DNA of 64,000 bases from Yoonia sp. SS1-5 (lineage in GTDB: Bacteria > Pseudomonadota > Alphaproteobacteria > Rhodobacterales > Rhodobacteraceae): contig NZ_CP151764.2 in NCBI RefSeq assembly GCF_038443705.2, forward strand, positions 271,733 through 335,732, written 5' to 3'. A program made the position numbers and the translations under genes. Positions 35,835-45,314 of the stretch are shown piece after piece. Every line of letters starts with the position of its first letter. Position 1 is the first letter of the stretch. Under the pieces are notes generated by a model. That model saw nothing but the letters and a program-made list of their open reading frames with translations, was not told where the DNA came from and did no database searches.

Positions 35835-37208
35835 CTAGGAGCCCTCCATCGTCTCGTAGCCCTGATCAATGATCATGTTGATCGCCTGATCATGGGGCGG
35901 ATCAATCACCTCGCCACGGGCATCATGGCTGTACCATGTCCACTCAGGGCAGCGCGAAATGCCCACGGCATCGATACCCAGCCAATAGCTCGTGGCTTTG
36001 ACGAGGTTCGCGGCCTCCTGCGGGTCAAGCTGCACCTTTTGCGGCGCGGGCGCTCCGTCCTGCAGCAATACGAACGCGCCAAGCGCGCGGCGCTGCGCCA
36101 TTGAGGGTGCGGCCTGCCTCACGTAGTGCCCGCCCTTGGCCCCGTCCTGCACCTTCTTGCCCATGTCGCCAAACTGCGCACGCGCGAACATGTCTGCGCG
36201 TTTGGGCACACGCGCGACGCGCGGCTCGTCAATGTAGGTTGTGGGTATGTCCACGCGTTTTAGGTTTTCAAAAGGGTGCGCCCCGTCGACGAACCGCCGC
36301 TTGGCATAGGGCAGGGCGTTCATCGCGTTCTTGGCCGAGGCGGTGCCGACCCGCCAGCCCGCGCCAAAGGCTGATCTGGGCTGTTCCACCATGGGCGCAA
36401 GTGGCAGATCGGGGGCAATGTCGAACGTGGTGGTCACGGCCCCCAGCGAAAAGCGCGTGCCAATATAGGGATGGCTCAGCGCGCCGTTCTCGACCGTTGC
36501 CAACCCGGCCGCTACAGCAAGCTTGCCAAGATCAACATCCGAGCTTGAGACCGTGTGGCCGCGAGAGTCGTAGCCAAGCAACCGCAAGTAGTTGGCCAGA
36601 ACCACGGCAGTTTCAGCCGCCAGAAGTCCGGCGCGGTGGTCTTGGGCGTTTTGAATCCACGCGCCACCGACTTCGCCCGGGTCGGGCATGCGGGGGTTCT
36701 CGTAGAGAAACACCAGCGCGTGGGTGTGGCCGTCGATGCTGGAAGCCGGTGCCTCCATCGACTCCTTGAGATCGGCCATGATCATGTCGATGCCAGAGGC
36801 CAGCGTCTTGGTCTGACGAGTTTTCAGATCATGCGCCAGACGGTCCACGTCCGGGTTGGCAAAGGGCGCGGCCAACAGCGCCTCGGCTGGAAGTTTGCAC
36901 ACGCCGACCACGGCGGCATCCGCGAAATACCCGAAGGCTTTGAGATGATCGGCGCGGTCCCGCGGGTCGTTGGGTGTCTCGGCGACCGCCTTGTTGATCA
37001 GCCCATCGCGGATCGCATCCAGCATCGCTTGATGCTCACGCATTGCGTTGATGATCGAGCGCGGATCCTCGGGGCGGTCAAACACCAGCTGCTGCATGGG
37101 CGGCACGTCCGACAGATCTGCAGCACCTCCCAGACGCGCCAGCCGCTCGTTGGGGTAAGGGCCTAGATGAACCGGGCGGTCTTTATCGGAGAAAAAGCGC
37201 ATGGTCAT
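35835..37208 (-). CDS. Reductive dehalogenase, N-terminal corrinoid-binding part, ended by in-frame TAG
   Basis: 457 codons from ATGACCATG at 37208 (GAGG upstream, 10 nt after the dctM stop). No Tat signal is present, as in cytoplasmic catabolic dehalogenases (BhbA, NpRdhA). Typical blocks are VGVCKLP, GYDSRGHTVSSSDVDLGKLAVAAGL and YWLGIDAVGISRCPEWTWYSH. The frame stops at TAG 35835-35837 directly after GYETMEGS, while the codons beyond it continue the family sequence in the same frame. The full readthrough product would be about 1,069 residues. It is the last gene of a TRAP-dehalogenase operon. As read here it is a nonsense mutant or needs suppression. Confidence 0.85.
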   Translation of the reverse strand: MTMRFFSDKDRPVHLGPYPNERLARLGGAADLSDVPPMQQLVFDRPEDPRSIINAMREHQAMLDAIRDGLINKAVAETPNDPRDRADHLKAFGYFADAAVVGVCKLPAEALLAAPFANPDVDRLAHDLKTRQTKTLASGIDMIMADLKESMEAPASSIDGHTHALVFLYENPRMPDPGEVGGAWIQNAQDHRAGLLAAETAVVLANYLRLLGYDSRGHTVSSSDVDLGKLAVAAGLATVENGALSHPYIGTRFSLGAVTTTFDIAPDLPLAPMVEQPRSAFGAGWRVGTASAKNAMNALPYAKRRFVDGAHPFENLKRVDIPTTYIDEPRVARVPKRADMFARAQFGDMGKKVQDGAKGGHYVRQAAPSMAQRRALGAFVLLQDGAPAPQKVQLDPQEAANLVKATSYWLGIDAVGISRCPEWTWYSHDARGEVIDPPHDQAINMIIDQGYETMEGS

Positions 37209-37218
37209 AGCGAGAGCC

Positions 37219-38523
37219 TCAGTTGAACATGGTGTTGGGAAGAAGCAACGCGACGTCCGGGACAAGCAGAATGACGATGATCGCGGCCAGCATGGCGAAC
37301 CAGAACGGCCAGATGCCCCGGAAAATTGTCGCCATCGGCACGTCGCGCGCGATGCTTTTGACGATGAAAACGTTCACACCGACGGGAGGTGAGATCAGAC
37401 CCATCTCCAGTGCTATCACGGCCAGCACGCCAAACAGGATCAGGTCAACGCCCAGAGGCTCAAGGATCGGCTGAACCACCGGGATCGACAGCACAAGCAT
37501 GGCGAACCCGTCCAAAAACATGCCCAGAATGATGAACATGATCAGAAAGGCGATCATGACCTGCGTTCCGGTGAACCCCTGTGCCTCGACCCATGAGGAC
37601 AGCACAAAAGTCACCGAGGTAAAGCCAATGAAGGTCTTGAACACAAAGGCCCCGAACAGGATCAGGTAGACCGAGCCCGTGGCACGCAATGTCGAGTCGA
37701 AGACGGTTCTTGTGTTCTCCCAGCTCAGTTTTCCGCGCAGCATGGTGACCACGAGCGTAAGCGCGGCTCCAATTCCGGCGGCCTCGACCGCGGAGAAGAC
37801 GCCACTGTAGATACCGCCGACTGTCAGGACGATGATACCGATCATGACGCTGGCGCGCCCAAGGGAATTCCATTTCTCGGCGCTTGTGACCTCGGAGGAC
37901 ATGGCGGGGGCCTTGGATGGATCAAGTTTTACCACGATCCAGATGGCGATGATGAAGAACAGCGTCAGCATCAGGCCGGGAATGACACCAGCCATGAACA
38001 GGCGCCCGATGCTCTCCTCGGTCAGGATGGCGTAGGCCACAAAGCCCGCAGAGGGCGGGATCAGGATGCCCAACGTACCGCCCGCCGCGATGGCTCCGGT
38101 GGCCAGCCCGTCGTGATAGCCAAAACGTTTCATCTCGGGCAGCGACACGCGGCCCATGGTCATGGCTGACGCAAGAGACGAGCCCGACAGCGCAGAAAAT
38201 CCAGCGCAGCCCACGACCGCTGCAGAGGCAAGACCTCCGCGAAAGTGTCCAAGCCAGTTATGGGCCCCCGTATAGAGGTCCCGGCTGAGACCCGCGACCC
38301 CGGCCAGATTTCCCATCAGCACGAAGAGCGGAATGATGGTCAGCGGATAGTTGGACGCTTCGCTGAAAATCTCGCGCGCCAGTGTAGGCAGCGCAGCGGG
38401 CGGGCGGATCATCCAGATGCCTAGCGTGCCTACGATCAGCATCGCAATCCCGACAGGCGTGCGGATGTACAAAAGGAACAGCAGGACCGCGAAGCCCAGT
38501 GTAGCGAGTGTCGCGAGGTCCAT
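37219..38523 (-). CDS. TRAP transporter large permease (DctM-type)
   Basis: 434 aa starting MDLATLATLGFAV; the frame is open further upstream but that sequence is antisense-like and overlaps dctQ. About 12 membrane helices are seen, with conserved loops IPLFVLMGNLAGVAGLSRDL, GCAGFSALSGSSLASAMTM and the C-terminal LISPPVGVNVF typical of DctM/SiaM. It forms the ion-coupled channel subunit. The start overlaps the end of dctQ, and the reductive dehalogenase follows after 10 nt, so the transporter probably imports the dehalogenase substrate, an aromatic acid anion. Confidence 0.92.
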   Translation of the reverse strand: MDLATLATLGFAVLLFLLYIRTPVGIAMLIVGTLGIWMIRPPAALPTLAREIFSEASNYPLTIIPLFVLMGNLAGVAGLSRDLYTGAHNWLGHFRGGLASAAVVGCAGFSALSGSSLASAMTMGRVSLPEMKRFGYHDGLATGAIAAGGTLGILIPPSAGFVAYAILTEESIGRLFMAGVIPGLMLTLFFIIAIWIVVKLDPSKAPAMSSEVTSAEKWNSLGRASVMIGIIVLTVGGIYSGVFSAVEAAGIGAALTLVVTMLRGKLSWENTRTVFDSTLRATGSVYLILFGAFVFKTFIGFTSVTFVLSSWVEAQGFTGTQVMIAFLIMFIILGMFLDGFAMLVLSIPVVQPILEPLGVDLILFGVLAVIALEMGLISPPVGVNVFIVKSIARDVPMATIFRGIWPFWFAMLAAIIVILLVPDVALLLPNTMFN

Positions 38524-39002
38524 TATTCGATCGCCTCGTTGGGGTCCTCGCCCTGCCAGCTGGACAGGCCCGCGATCAGTTGCACCAGAAGGTAGACTGC
38601 GTAAAAGCCAAGTGCGGCGGCGAGCACGTAGTAAAACGGCGTGTGCACGATATTGAGGTTGCTGGTGATGTTGCCACAGGCCAAACCGCAGCCGCCCTTT
38701 TTGATCAGCGCGGCGCTGGCGAGAGCAAGGATCACCGCGCCCGAGCCACGCGCGATTACATCGGTGAGGCGGCGCACTGGTCGGCCGAAATGCTTCGGCA
38801 TCATGTTCACGGTGACGTGGCTGTTTTGCGTTGCTGCATAGGCCACGGCGCAAGCCGCGACGACAGTGGCTGTCATGGAGGACAGGTCCTGCAATCCAAA
38901 GATCGGATCGCGCAGCACGTAGCGCCAGAAGACGCCGACGGCCGTCAGGATGACCAGAAAAATTACCCCCAATGCGCCCGCCCCGAAAAACAGACGGGCC
39001 AC
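38523..39002 (-). CDS. TRAP transporter small permease (DctQ-type)
   Basis: 159 aa from a GTG start; the frame continues upstream (TRIGPVARLF) to the end of dctP, so the real start may be slightly earlier. Four membrane helices carry the DctQ pattern (FWRYVLRDPIFGLQDLSSM, then HVTVNMMPKHFGRPVRRLTD). An unusual Cys-containing loop, KKGGCGLACGNIT, lies between helices 3 and 4. It pairs with the DctM protein. Confidence 0.85.
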   Translation of the reverse strand: MARLFFGAGALGVIFLVILTAVGVFWRYVLRDPIFGLQDLSSMTATVVAACAVAYAATQNSHVTVNMMPKHFGRPVRRLTDVIARGSGAVILALASAALIKKGGCGLACGNITSNLNIVHTPFYYVLAAALGFYAVYLLVQLIAGLSSWQGEDPNEAIE

Positions 39003-39054
39003 CGGTCCAATCCTCGTTGCGAGGGTGGTCTGCCAACGTCGTCGCGGCCCATCG

Positions 39055-40032
39055 TCAGGAGCCTTGCATCAGAGACAGGATGTCTCCGGCGGTCTTGTCT
39101 CCGGCAGGGGCGGCCAGAACGGCGGGCATGACGCTGTCCACGAGGTCCTGCATCTTGGCGCGCTCTGCGTCACCGATGTCGATGATCTCCAGCCCGCTCT
39201 TCTCCGCCAGTTCCATGCCCTTTTGCGAGATTCTGGCGTAAACCGCCCCGGCGCCTTCGGACAGATCAGAGGCGGCAACCCGGTCAACCGCAGCCTTTTC
39301 GTCATCGCTCAGCGCGTTGTAGCTGGCTTGCGACATGGCCACGACAAAGGACGCGGCGCCGCCGGGGATGTCGGTGGTGATGTACTTGCCGGCCTCGTTC
39401 ATTTTGAACGATCCGATTCCTGCGGGGTCAATCATCACGCCGTCGACCACGCCATTGGCGAGCGCCTGATTGATCTCGCTCACGGGCATCGCAACGGGCG
39501 AGGCGCCCAGAGCCTCGATGAATGGAATGTTGGTGGGGTCCGCAACGCGGATCGTCATGCCCTTGAGGTCAGCAACTCTGCGCACTGGCGCATCCCGCGT
39601 GATCAGAACGGGCGGGGAATTTGCCCACATGCCGATGATCTTGGCATTGTATTCACTCTCCAGTTCGTCGCGGGCTCGGGTGATGGCCGAAGTGCAGGCC
39701 ACCGCGTCTGCGCAGATACCGGGCAGGCCGATCACGGCGGTCTTGGGAAACAGCTTGTTGGTAAAGCTCGGCAGCATGAACGCCATGTCCGCAACACCAT
39801 CGAGCAGCAGGGCATATTGTTTGGGCGGGCTCTGGTTGAGTGCGCCACCGGGGAACTGGCGCACGGTCAATGCGCCGCCGCTTTCTGCTTGCAGCATCTC
39901 ACCCATCGGTTGGAAATAGCCGCCATTCATCGGATGCTTGGGTCCCATAAAGTAGGCCAGCGAGAGCTCTCCTGCGCTGACCTGACCCGAAAGTGCCGCC
40001 CCCACAAGGGCTCCCAAAACCGTAAATTTCAT
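39055..40032 (-). CDS. TRAP transporter periplasmic binding protein (DctP-type)
   Basis: 325 aa with AGGAGAG before the ATG and a Sec signal peptide (VLGALVGAALSGQVSAGEL). The mature protein has the DctP fold features MGPKHPMNGGYFQPMGEMLQ, the carboxylate-binding Arg in MTIRVADPTN and VDGVMIDPAGIGSFK. It captures a carboxylate ligand for the DctQM permease. First gene of the TRAP-dehalogenase operon and divergent from a MarR regulator. In Comamonas 7D-2 a similar receptor accompanies the BhbA dehalogenase. Confidence 0.92.
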   Translation of the reverse strand: MKFTVLGALVGAALSGQVSAGELSLAYFMGPKHPMNGGYFQPMGEMLQAESGGALTVRQFPGGALNQSPPKQYALLLDGVADMAFMLPSFTNKLFPKTAVIGLPGICADAVACTSAITRARDELESEYNAKIIGMWANSPPVLITRDAPVRRVADLKGMTIRVADPTNIPFIEALGASPVAMPVSEINQALANGVVDGVMIDPAGIGSFKMNEAGKYITTDIPGGAASFVVAMSQASYNALSDDEKAAVDRVAASDLSEGAGAVYARISQKGMELAEKSGLEIIDIGDAERAKMQDLVDSVMPAVLAAPAGDKTAGDILSLMQGS

Positions 40033-40125
40033 TGTTCTCTCCTGTCGGTTCGATTTCTTTCAGTAATAGTTGTCATTTTTGTCACTACTGTTGGCGCTGA
40101 AACGCGAGCTGCATAGGCAAGAAAA

Positions 40126-40605
40126 TTGGCAGACAAAAAGAAAGACTATGGAACAATGCCAAAGGATTATCATCTGCATGACCGGCTTGGATTCAAGCTG
40201 ACACGCCTATCCAGGTTGATGCAGGGGCGGCTAGAGGCTGGCCTTGCAGAGCACGATCTAACTCGTTTGAAGTGGTGCATTTTGTCCGGAGTGGGCATTG
40301 AAGGGCACAATGCGCCCTCAGAACTTGCCGATCATATCGGAATCACCCGGCCTGCAATTTCCCGGTTGCTCAAGGCAATGATCAAGGATGGCCTGATTGA
40401 GCGCAGCCTTGTCGAAGACGACGGCCGGTCGCGCCAGATTTCAGTGACTGCGCTTGGTAGCAAAAAGCTTGATGCGTGCTGGCCCATGGTTGAGGCTAAT
40501 CAGGAACACTTCTTAAACAAGCTGTCAGAGGCGCAAAAGGATGCTCTAAACGATGCCTTGCGGGACATGATCGCTGGAGAGGCCGATATGCTTGAAGATC
40601 TTTAG
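40126..40605 (+). CDS. MarR family transcriptional regulator
   Basis: 159 aa from TTG 40126, or 149 aa from the ATG at 40156 (MPKDYHLHD); neither has a strong ribosome site. The winged helix-turn-helix includes APSELADHIGITRPAISRLL and the wing SLVEDDGRSRQISVT, a clear MarR pattern. It is divergent from the TRAP-dehalogenase operon across about 93 bp containing TTGTCA repeats (40072-40085 region). It probably represses that operon and responds to an aromatic acid, as MarR proteins near dehalogenase genes do. Confidence 0.88.
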   Translation: MADKKKDYGTMPKDYHLHDRLGFKLTRLSRLMQGRLEAGLAEHDLTRLKWCILSGVGIEGHNAPSELADHIGITRPAISRLLKAMIKDGLIERSLVEDDGRSRQISVTALGSKKLDACWPMVEANQEHFLNKLSEAQKDALNDALRDMIAGEADMLEDL

Positions 40606-40874
40606 CAAAAGAATCCAGTCAAGAACACAGTTTATTAACATAAGTATCCCTCTGCGTAGTTTGGGCGCCGTCTAGCTGTTCATCAAAGAGGCTCGATGCC
40701 GGAATTGTTCGCAGTTATGCGTTGGAACCTTCGATCAACATCCTAACCTAAAGGAGGATCGGATGGATTTGCCCCATGGTTCTACTTGGTAGCAGATCTT
40801 GCTGATCAAACCGTGTGCAGATAGATATTGGTACGACAACATACTTAACATAAAACGCATTACGCGCTCAAATT

Positions 40875-42162
40875 TGTACGCGCAAAGCGATAATGTCACC
40901 CCTGAGCAAAGCAGAAGTGTCACTCTCCTCGCAAAACGATGTGAGGATGAGCGGACATGGGATGGGTGATGATGAGCGAGCGCGAGTTGAAGCGCGTGGA
41001 GGTTTTGGCGCAGCTCGATGATGGCCGACTGACGGTTGACAATGCGGCGAAGATGCTATGCCTGACACGACGGCAGATTTTTCGGCTATTGAAGCGGTAT
41101 CGTCAGGATGGCGCTTCGGCGATCCGACACAAATCGCGCGGACAAGCGCCGAACAACAAGTTTCACAAAGCCAAGCGCGACTTTGCTCTGATCCTCATCA
41201 AAGAACAGTATCCAGATTTTGGCCCGACACTGGCGGCTGAGATGTTGGCCGCGCATCACGGGTTCACAATCTCACGTGAGACACTGCGCAAATGGATGGT
41301 TGAAGATGGCCTTTGGCTCTCCCGCAAGCAGCGCCGACAGTTCCACCAGCCGCGTCTACGCCGGGAATGCTTTGGCGAGTTGATCCAGATCGACGGGTCA
41401 GACCATCGATGGTTTGAGGATCGTGCTGGTCCGTGCACCCTGCTCGTCTTCATCGATGATGCGACCAGCACCTTGATGGAACTGCGGTTCGTGAAGTCGG
41501 AGAGCACGTTCAGCTATTTCGAAGCCCTAGAAAGCTATCTCGTCAAACATGGCCGCCCGGTCGCGTTCTATTCGGACAAACACACCGTGTTCCGCGTGGC
41601 CAAGGACGACGCCAAGGGTGGCGCGCGGATCACTCAGTTTGGGCGTGCGCTGAGCGAGCTAAACGTCGAGATTCTCTGCGCCAATTCGAGCCAGGCCAAG
41701 GGGCGCGTTGAGCGTGCCAACCGGACCTTGCAAGATCGGCTAGTGAAGGAACTACGCCTTGCAGATATCTCTGACATGGAGGCCGGAAACGCCTATTTGC
41801 AAGACTTCAAAGAGCGTCACAACGCCAAGTTCGCCAAAGCACCGGCCAAACCGGACAACCTGCACCGTGCGCTCAATGTCGAGCCGGATCGGCTGGCCGA
41901 TGTCCTGTGTTGGCGGGAGAACCGCTATGTCGGCAAGCAGCTGACATTCTCTTATGAACGCAAGCGGATCATGCTCGAAGAGAGCGATGTGACACGCGGG
42001 TTGGTTGGCAAATACGTGGACACATACGCCTTTGTGGATGGCCGGTTCGAAGTGCGCTCAAAAGGCCGCTCCCTGCCCTACAAAATCTTCGACATGGATC
42101 AGCGTGTGACGCACGCGGCCATCACGGACAACAAGCGCCTCGGTGCGGTTCTGGAACATATA
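40875..42162 (+). mobile_element. ISNCY-type element, truncated copy
   Basis: Starts with the end repeat TGTACGCGCAAAGCGATAAT and matches the intact copy at 61207-63049 as far as GGAACATATA, where Tn3 copy 2 begins. The remaining ~50 codons of transposase, the accessory gene and the other end are missing. The 269 bp before it (40606-40874) holds no gene that I can support. Confidence 0.85.
40957..42162 (+). pseudogene. ISNCY-type transposase, 3' truncated by Tn3
   Basis: About 402 codons identical by eye to the intact 448-aa transposase at 61621-62967, up to LGAVLEHI. The Tn3 inverted repeat then replaces the last ~46 codons and adds foreign ones. The DDE core (GELIQIDGSDHRWFED, LVFIDDATSTL, KGRVERANRTLQDRL) is intact but the lost C-terminus probably inactivates it. 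Confidence 0.88.
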
Positions 42163-42222
42163 GGCCCCATCGGAAGGTTTGTTCGTAGAACCACGCTAAG
42201 GAAGAACTTCCAGCGAACACAA

Positions 42223-45174
42223 TCAGGTTCCCCAGTCTCTGGCTGGCCTGATGTTCAGTGGCCGCGCAATTTTGCGGTCGGCGGCCCCGGAATGCCAATC
42301 GAAGTCGCCTGATAGGATGACGTGCTCCCATCCGAGCGGCGAGGTATGCGCAAGCAGCTTGGCGTCATAGAGGGGGCTGTTCTGCGCGAGGTGGTTGGCG
42401 GCCTTGCCCATGTAAATCGTGTTCCAAAATGTGATGGCGGCGATGACGAGGTTGAGCGCCATGGCCCGTTTTTGTTGGGCCGCGTCAGAGCGGTCATGAA
42501 TGCGCCCTTGGGCGTGGGCAAAGACGGCCCTGGCCAATGAGTGGCGCGCTTCTCCTTTGTTCAGGCCAGCGTGGCATTCCATGCGTAGGTCGGCGCTCTC
42601 GATCCAGTCGAGCATGAAGAGTGTGCGCTCGATCCGGCCGATTTCACCCAGGGCGAGATATAGCCGGTTTTGCTGGCGGTACGCCCCAAGCTTGCGCAGG
42701 ATTTCAGACGGTTTGAGAGACTTGTCGCGGATGCTGGCCGCGAGCCGCATGATATCGCCCCAATGCTGCCGGATCACCTCTTCGTTGATTGGCCTCCCAA
42801 TGAGGGAGGACAGAGTGGGCCACGCCTTCGCGCTCCCGAAGCATGCCAGCCGCCGGTCAGGAAAGTCGCGCAGGCGCGGGGCAAAGGTCATCCCCAAGAG
42901 ATGGAACAGGGCGAAGACGTGGTCCGACACGCCGCCGGTATCTGTGTAATGTACAAGTGGGTCGAAGCTGGCCGGGTTGGTCAGGAGGCCATCAAGCACG
43001 AAAGGGGCTTCGCCTGCCGTTGCCCCGATGACGCTGGAATGGAAGGATCCGTACTGGCCCGACAGGAAGGAATAGAGTTTCAGGCCGGGATCAGGCCCGT
43101 ATTTCGCGTTGATGAGCCCGCTGCCGCGATTGGCAGCAAAGAACTGGCCGTCCGATGAGCTGTGCTCCGCCGCACCCCAGTGCTGCGCGAAGGGCAAACC
43201 ATGATGGGCGTCGACGATACGCCCCAAGGCATCCGCGAATGTCTCCGGCCGAAGATACCATGTCTGCGCCCAAGTCAGCTGCGCGTGGCTGACACGCGAT
43301 GAGGCATGGGCCATCCGCTCCAGGCCGAGATTGGTGGCCCCGGCCAGGATCGTGGCCAGAACGGCGGCAGGTTCATCGTGCTGCTTGCCAGACCGCAGGT
43401 CAGTGAAGGCATCAAGGAACCCGGTCTGCGCGTTTACCTCCCAGAGCAACTCCGTGATGCGGATGCGGGGCATCACGGCATCAATCGCCCGTTCCAGTCG
43501 CACGGCGGCGGGCGGTGTGACCGCGTCATGCGGCGTAATCTTCAATCGCCCGCGCTCAATTCGGACACCAGAGAGCGCCTTGCGCTTCAGGACGCGCTCT
43601 ACTTGGTCAAAACGTTTCTCAATCGTCACTCGCCGATCAGACAACCATGCTTCCGGATCTGTCTCGAAGCCCGCATTCCGCATAATGGTTTCAGCCTTGT
43701 CCCGGGGCTTCAGGTAGCTGTCGAACCGGCGATACTCACGGCTTCCGTCGACCCAGATATCCCCGGCGCGCAGGCGCTCGCGCAAGGTGGACACAACGGC
43801 GGTCTCGTACACACGCCGTTGTGGCTGACCATCCTGGACGATCAGCGACGACCAATGTTTGGCCGCGAAGGGCATGGGCGGATCATCGGGCAACTTGCGT
43901 TTACCTGTGCGGTTCTGTTCGCGCAGCAAGGCGATTGCGTCCTTGAGGTCATCCCCCGCATCGGTGGCCTTGAACTCGAAAGCCTCAAGGAATGCAGGGG
44001 CAAACTTGCGCATATAGGCGTAGCGCTCAGCCGCCAGAGCGAGCGGGTCACTCGTTGCCAGCTCTCCGAAACCAGCGATTTCGTCACGCTTGCCCAAGAG
44101 AGTTTCCCATCCGACATCAGCATCCAACGCAGCAAAGGGATCTTGCCCCAGATCTTGTGCGCGGGCCATGGCATCAATGGACGCGCCAAAGAGCTGCATC
44201 AGCTTGCCAACCCGGGTTTTTCCCATGCGCCAGACCTCCTCTTGGCGATTGCGGGAACGTGAGAAGAGCTGGCCTGTCAGTCGCTCGAACATGGCGATGG
44301 TCGCGTCGGTGATCGTGATGGATAAATCCGCCATCTGCGCCGCGAGCGTTGCAATCCGCCGTCGTTCGCCAAAATCGTTCAGCAAGCTCACAGGGGCCAC
44401 AGCGCCCTCGCGCGCGAACTTGAGCAGCCGGTCGGGGTGGAGGCCGTGCCCAAGGTTTGGCGGTAAATTCAGCGATCGCAGATAGTTCAAGCGATCCAGA
44501 AGCGCGGTCATGCTGGCCGGACTGGTCGAATACGGATAGCCCCGCAACCACGTGAGACGCGTTTGCCCAACCGATGGATCATTGACCAAAAGCGCCTGCA
44601 ACTGGACACGTTGCTCCGGTGAGAGAGCATCAAACAGCGCGGCGGCAGCCTCGCGCCGGGCGCGGGCCCGCCCTTTCAGCGCAAGGCGCTCGAGCGTATC
44701 CACGCTCGGCAACACCAGATGCTGCTTGCGCAGCTCCCCGACCAGCGTCTCAACAATCTTCACGCCGTGATCCGTCGCGAAGGCCGCCCTCGTGGCGACA
44801 TCCTCCGCTTGCTGGACATGTTCAGGTCCGAAAGGGGCAAGCCCCAAGTGGCGCATCGCGACGGCATGATGTTCGTGCCGCGTATTCCGCCTGATGGCAT
44901 ATTCGTCGAGAGTACAAGCCTCCACCTGAAGTTGTTCAGCAAGCCAAGTGATCAGTTCCGCTGGCGGCATGATGCCGTCGCTCCACCCGAAGCCCGGGTA
45001 GCGCAGCAGACAAATATGCACCGCGACACCAAGGAGGTTTTCGGCGCGACGTCGAGTGCGGATCAGGTCAATGTCGTCCCCGCTCAGCAGATAATGGCGG
45101 ATCAAAGCATCAGGATCTGTCGGCACCTCGAAGAGGTCTGCATGCGCGCGGGAAGAAAGTAGTCGGCGGGCCAT
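42223..45174 (-). CDS. tnpA: Tn3-family transposase (copy 2)
   Basis: 983 aa, identical by eye to the copy at 5124-8075 except Leu for Pro in ALNLVIAAITF, just past the third catalytic acid region. The DDE residues are all present (SSSDGQ, YTDTGG, NKGEARH). Pro to Leu so close to the catalytic domain could affect activity; which version is ancestral cannot be told here. Confidence 0.94.
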   Translation of the reverse strand: MARRLLSSRAHADLFEVPTDPDALIRHYLLSGDDIDLIRTRRRAENLLGVAVHICLLRYPGFGWSDGIMPPAELITWLAEQLQVEACTLDEYAIRRNTRHEHHAVAMRHLGLAPFGPEHVQQAEDVATRAAFATDHGVKIVETLVGELRKQHLVLPSVDTLERLALKGRARARREAAAALFDALSPEQRVQLQALLVNDPSVGQTRLTWLRGYPYSTSPASMTALLDRLNYLRSLNLPPNLGHGLHPDRLLKFAREGAVAPVSLLNDFGERRRIATLAAQMADLSITITDATIAMFERLTGQLFSRSRNRQEEVWRMGKTRVGKLMQLFGASIDAMARAQDLGQDPFAALDADVGWETLLGKRDEIAGFGELATSDPLALAAERYAYMRKFAPAFLEAFEFKATDAGDDLKDAIALLREQNRTGKRKLPDDPPMPFAAKHWSSLIVQDGQPQRRVYETAVVSTLRERLRAGDIWVDGSREYRRFDSYLKPRDKAETIMRNAGFETDPEAWLSDRRVTIEKRFDQVERVLKRKALSGVRIERGRLKITPHDAVTPPAAVRLERAIDAVMPRIRITELLWEVNAQTGFLDAFTDLRSGKQHDEPAAVLATILAGATNLGLERMAHASSRVSHAQLTWAQTWYLRPETFADALGRIVDAHHGLPFAQHWGAAEHSSSDGQFFAANRGSGLINAKYGPDPGLKLYSFLSGQYGSFHSSVIGATAGEAPFVLDGLLTNPASFDPLVHYTDTGGVSDHVFALFHLLGMTFAPRLRDFPDRRLACFGSAKAWPTLSSLIGRPINEEVIRQHWGDIMRLAASIRDKSLKPSEILRKLGAYRQQNRLYLALGEIGRIERTLFMLDWIESADLRMECHAGLNKGEARHSLARAVFAHAQGRIHDRSDAAQQKRAMALNLVIAAITFWNTIYMGKAANHLAQNSPLYDAKLLAHTSPLGWEHVILSGDFDWHSGAADRKIARPLNIRPARDWGT

Positions 45175-45314
45175 AAGGTGTCCTCAAAACGTAGTTGCAC
45201 GTTTGAAGACCTCGAATATTATGGAGACCAATAAAAAGACATATTTTCCACGCCAATTCAGGATCACATCGATGACGTGAAGTCAGGCCACAAAACGGCC
45301 GTTTTGGCGACACC

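Noticed and set aside
35835..35837. Pyrrolysine decoding of the dehalogenase TAG
   Set aside because: Reductive dehalogenases are not known to carry pyrrolysine, no pyl genes are present, and the MttB homologue here has no TAG. A nonsense mutation or read error is simpler.
38524..39036. Long N-terminal extension of DctM
   Set aside because: It overlaps the whole dctQ gene and reads as Arg-rich out-of-frame sequence.
40606..40874. Possible short gene near 40763 after AAAGGAGG
   Set aside because: It encodes only nine residues before a stop; the good ribosome-like site alone is not enough.
8136..42162. Simple inversion between the two Tn3 copies as the explanation for copy 2's flanks
   Set aside because: Copy 1 keeps matching CACAA duplications on both sides; a simple inversion between the copies would have mixed the flanks of both.
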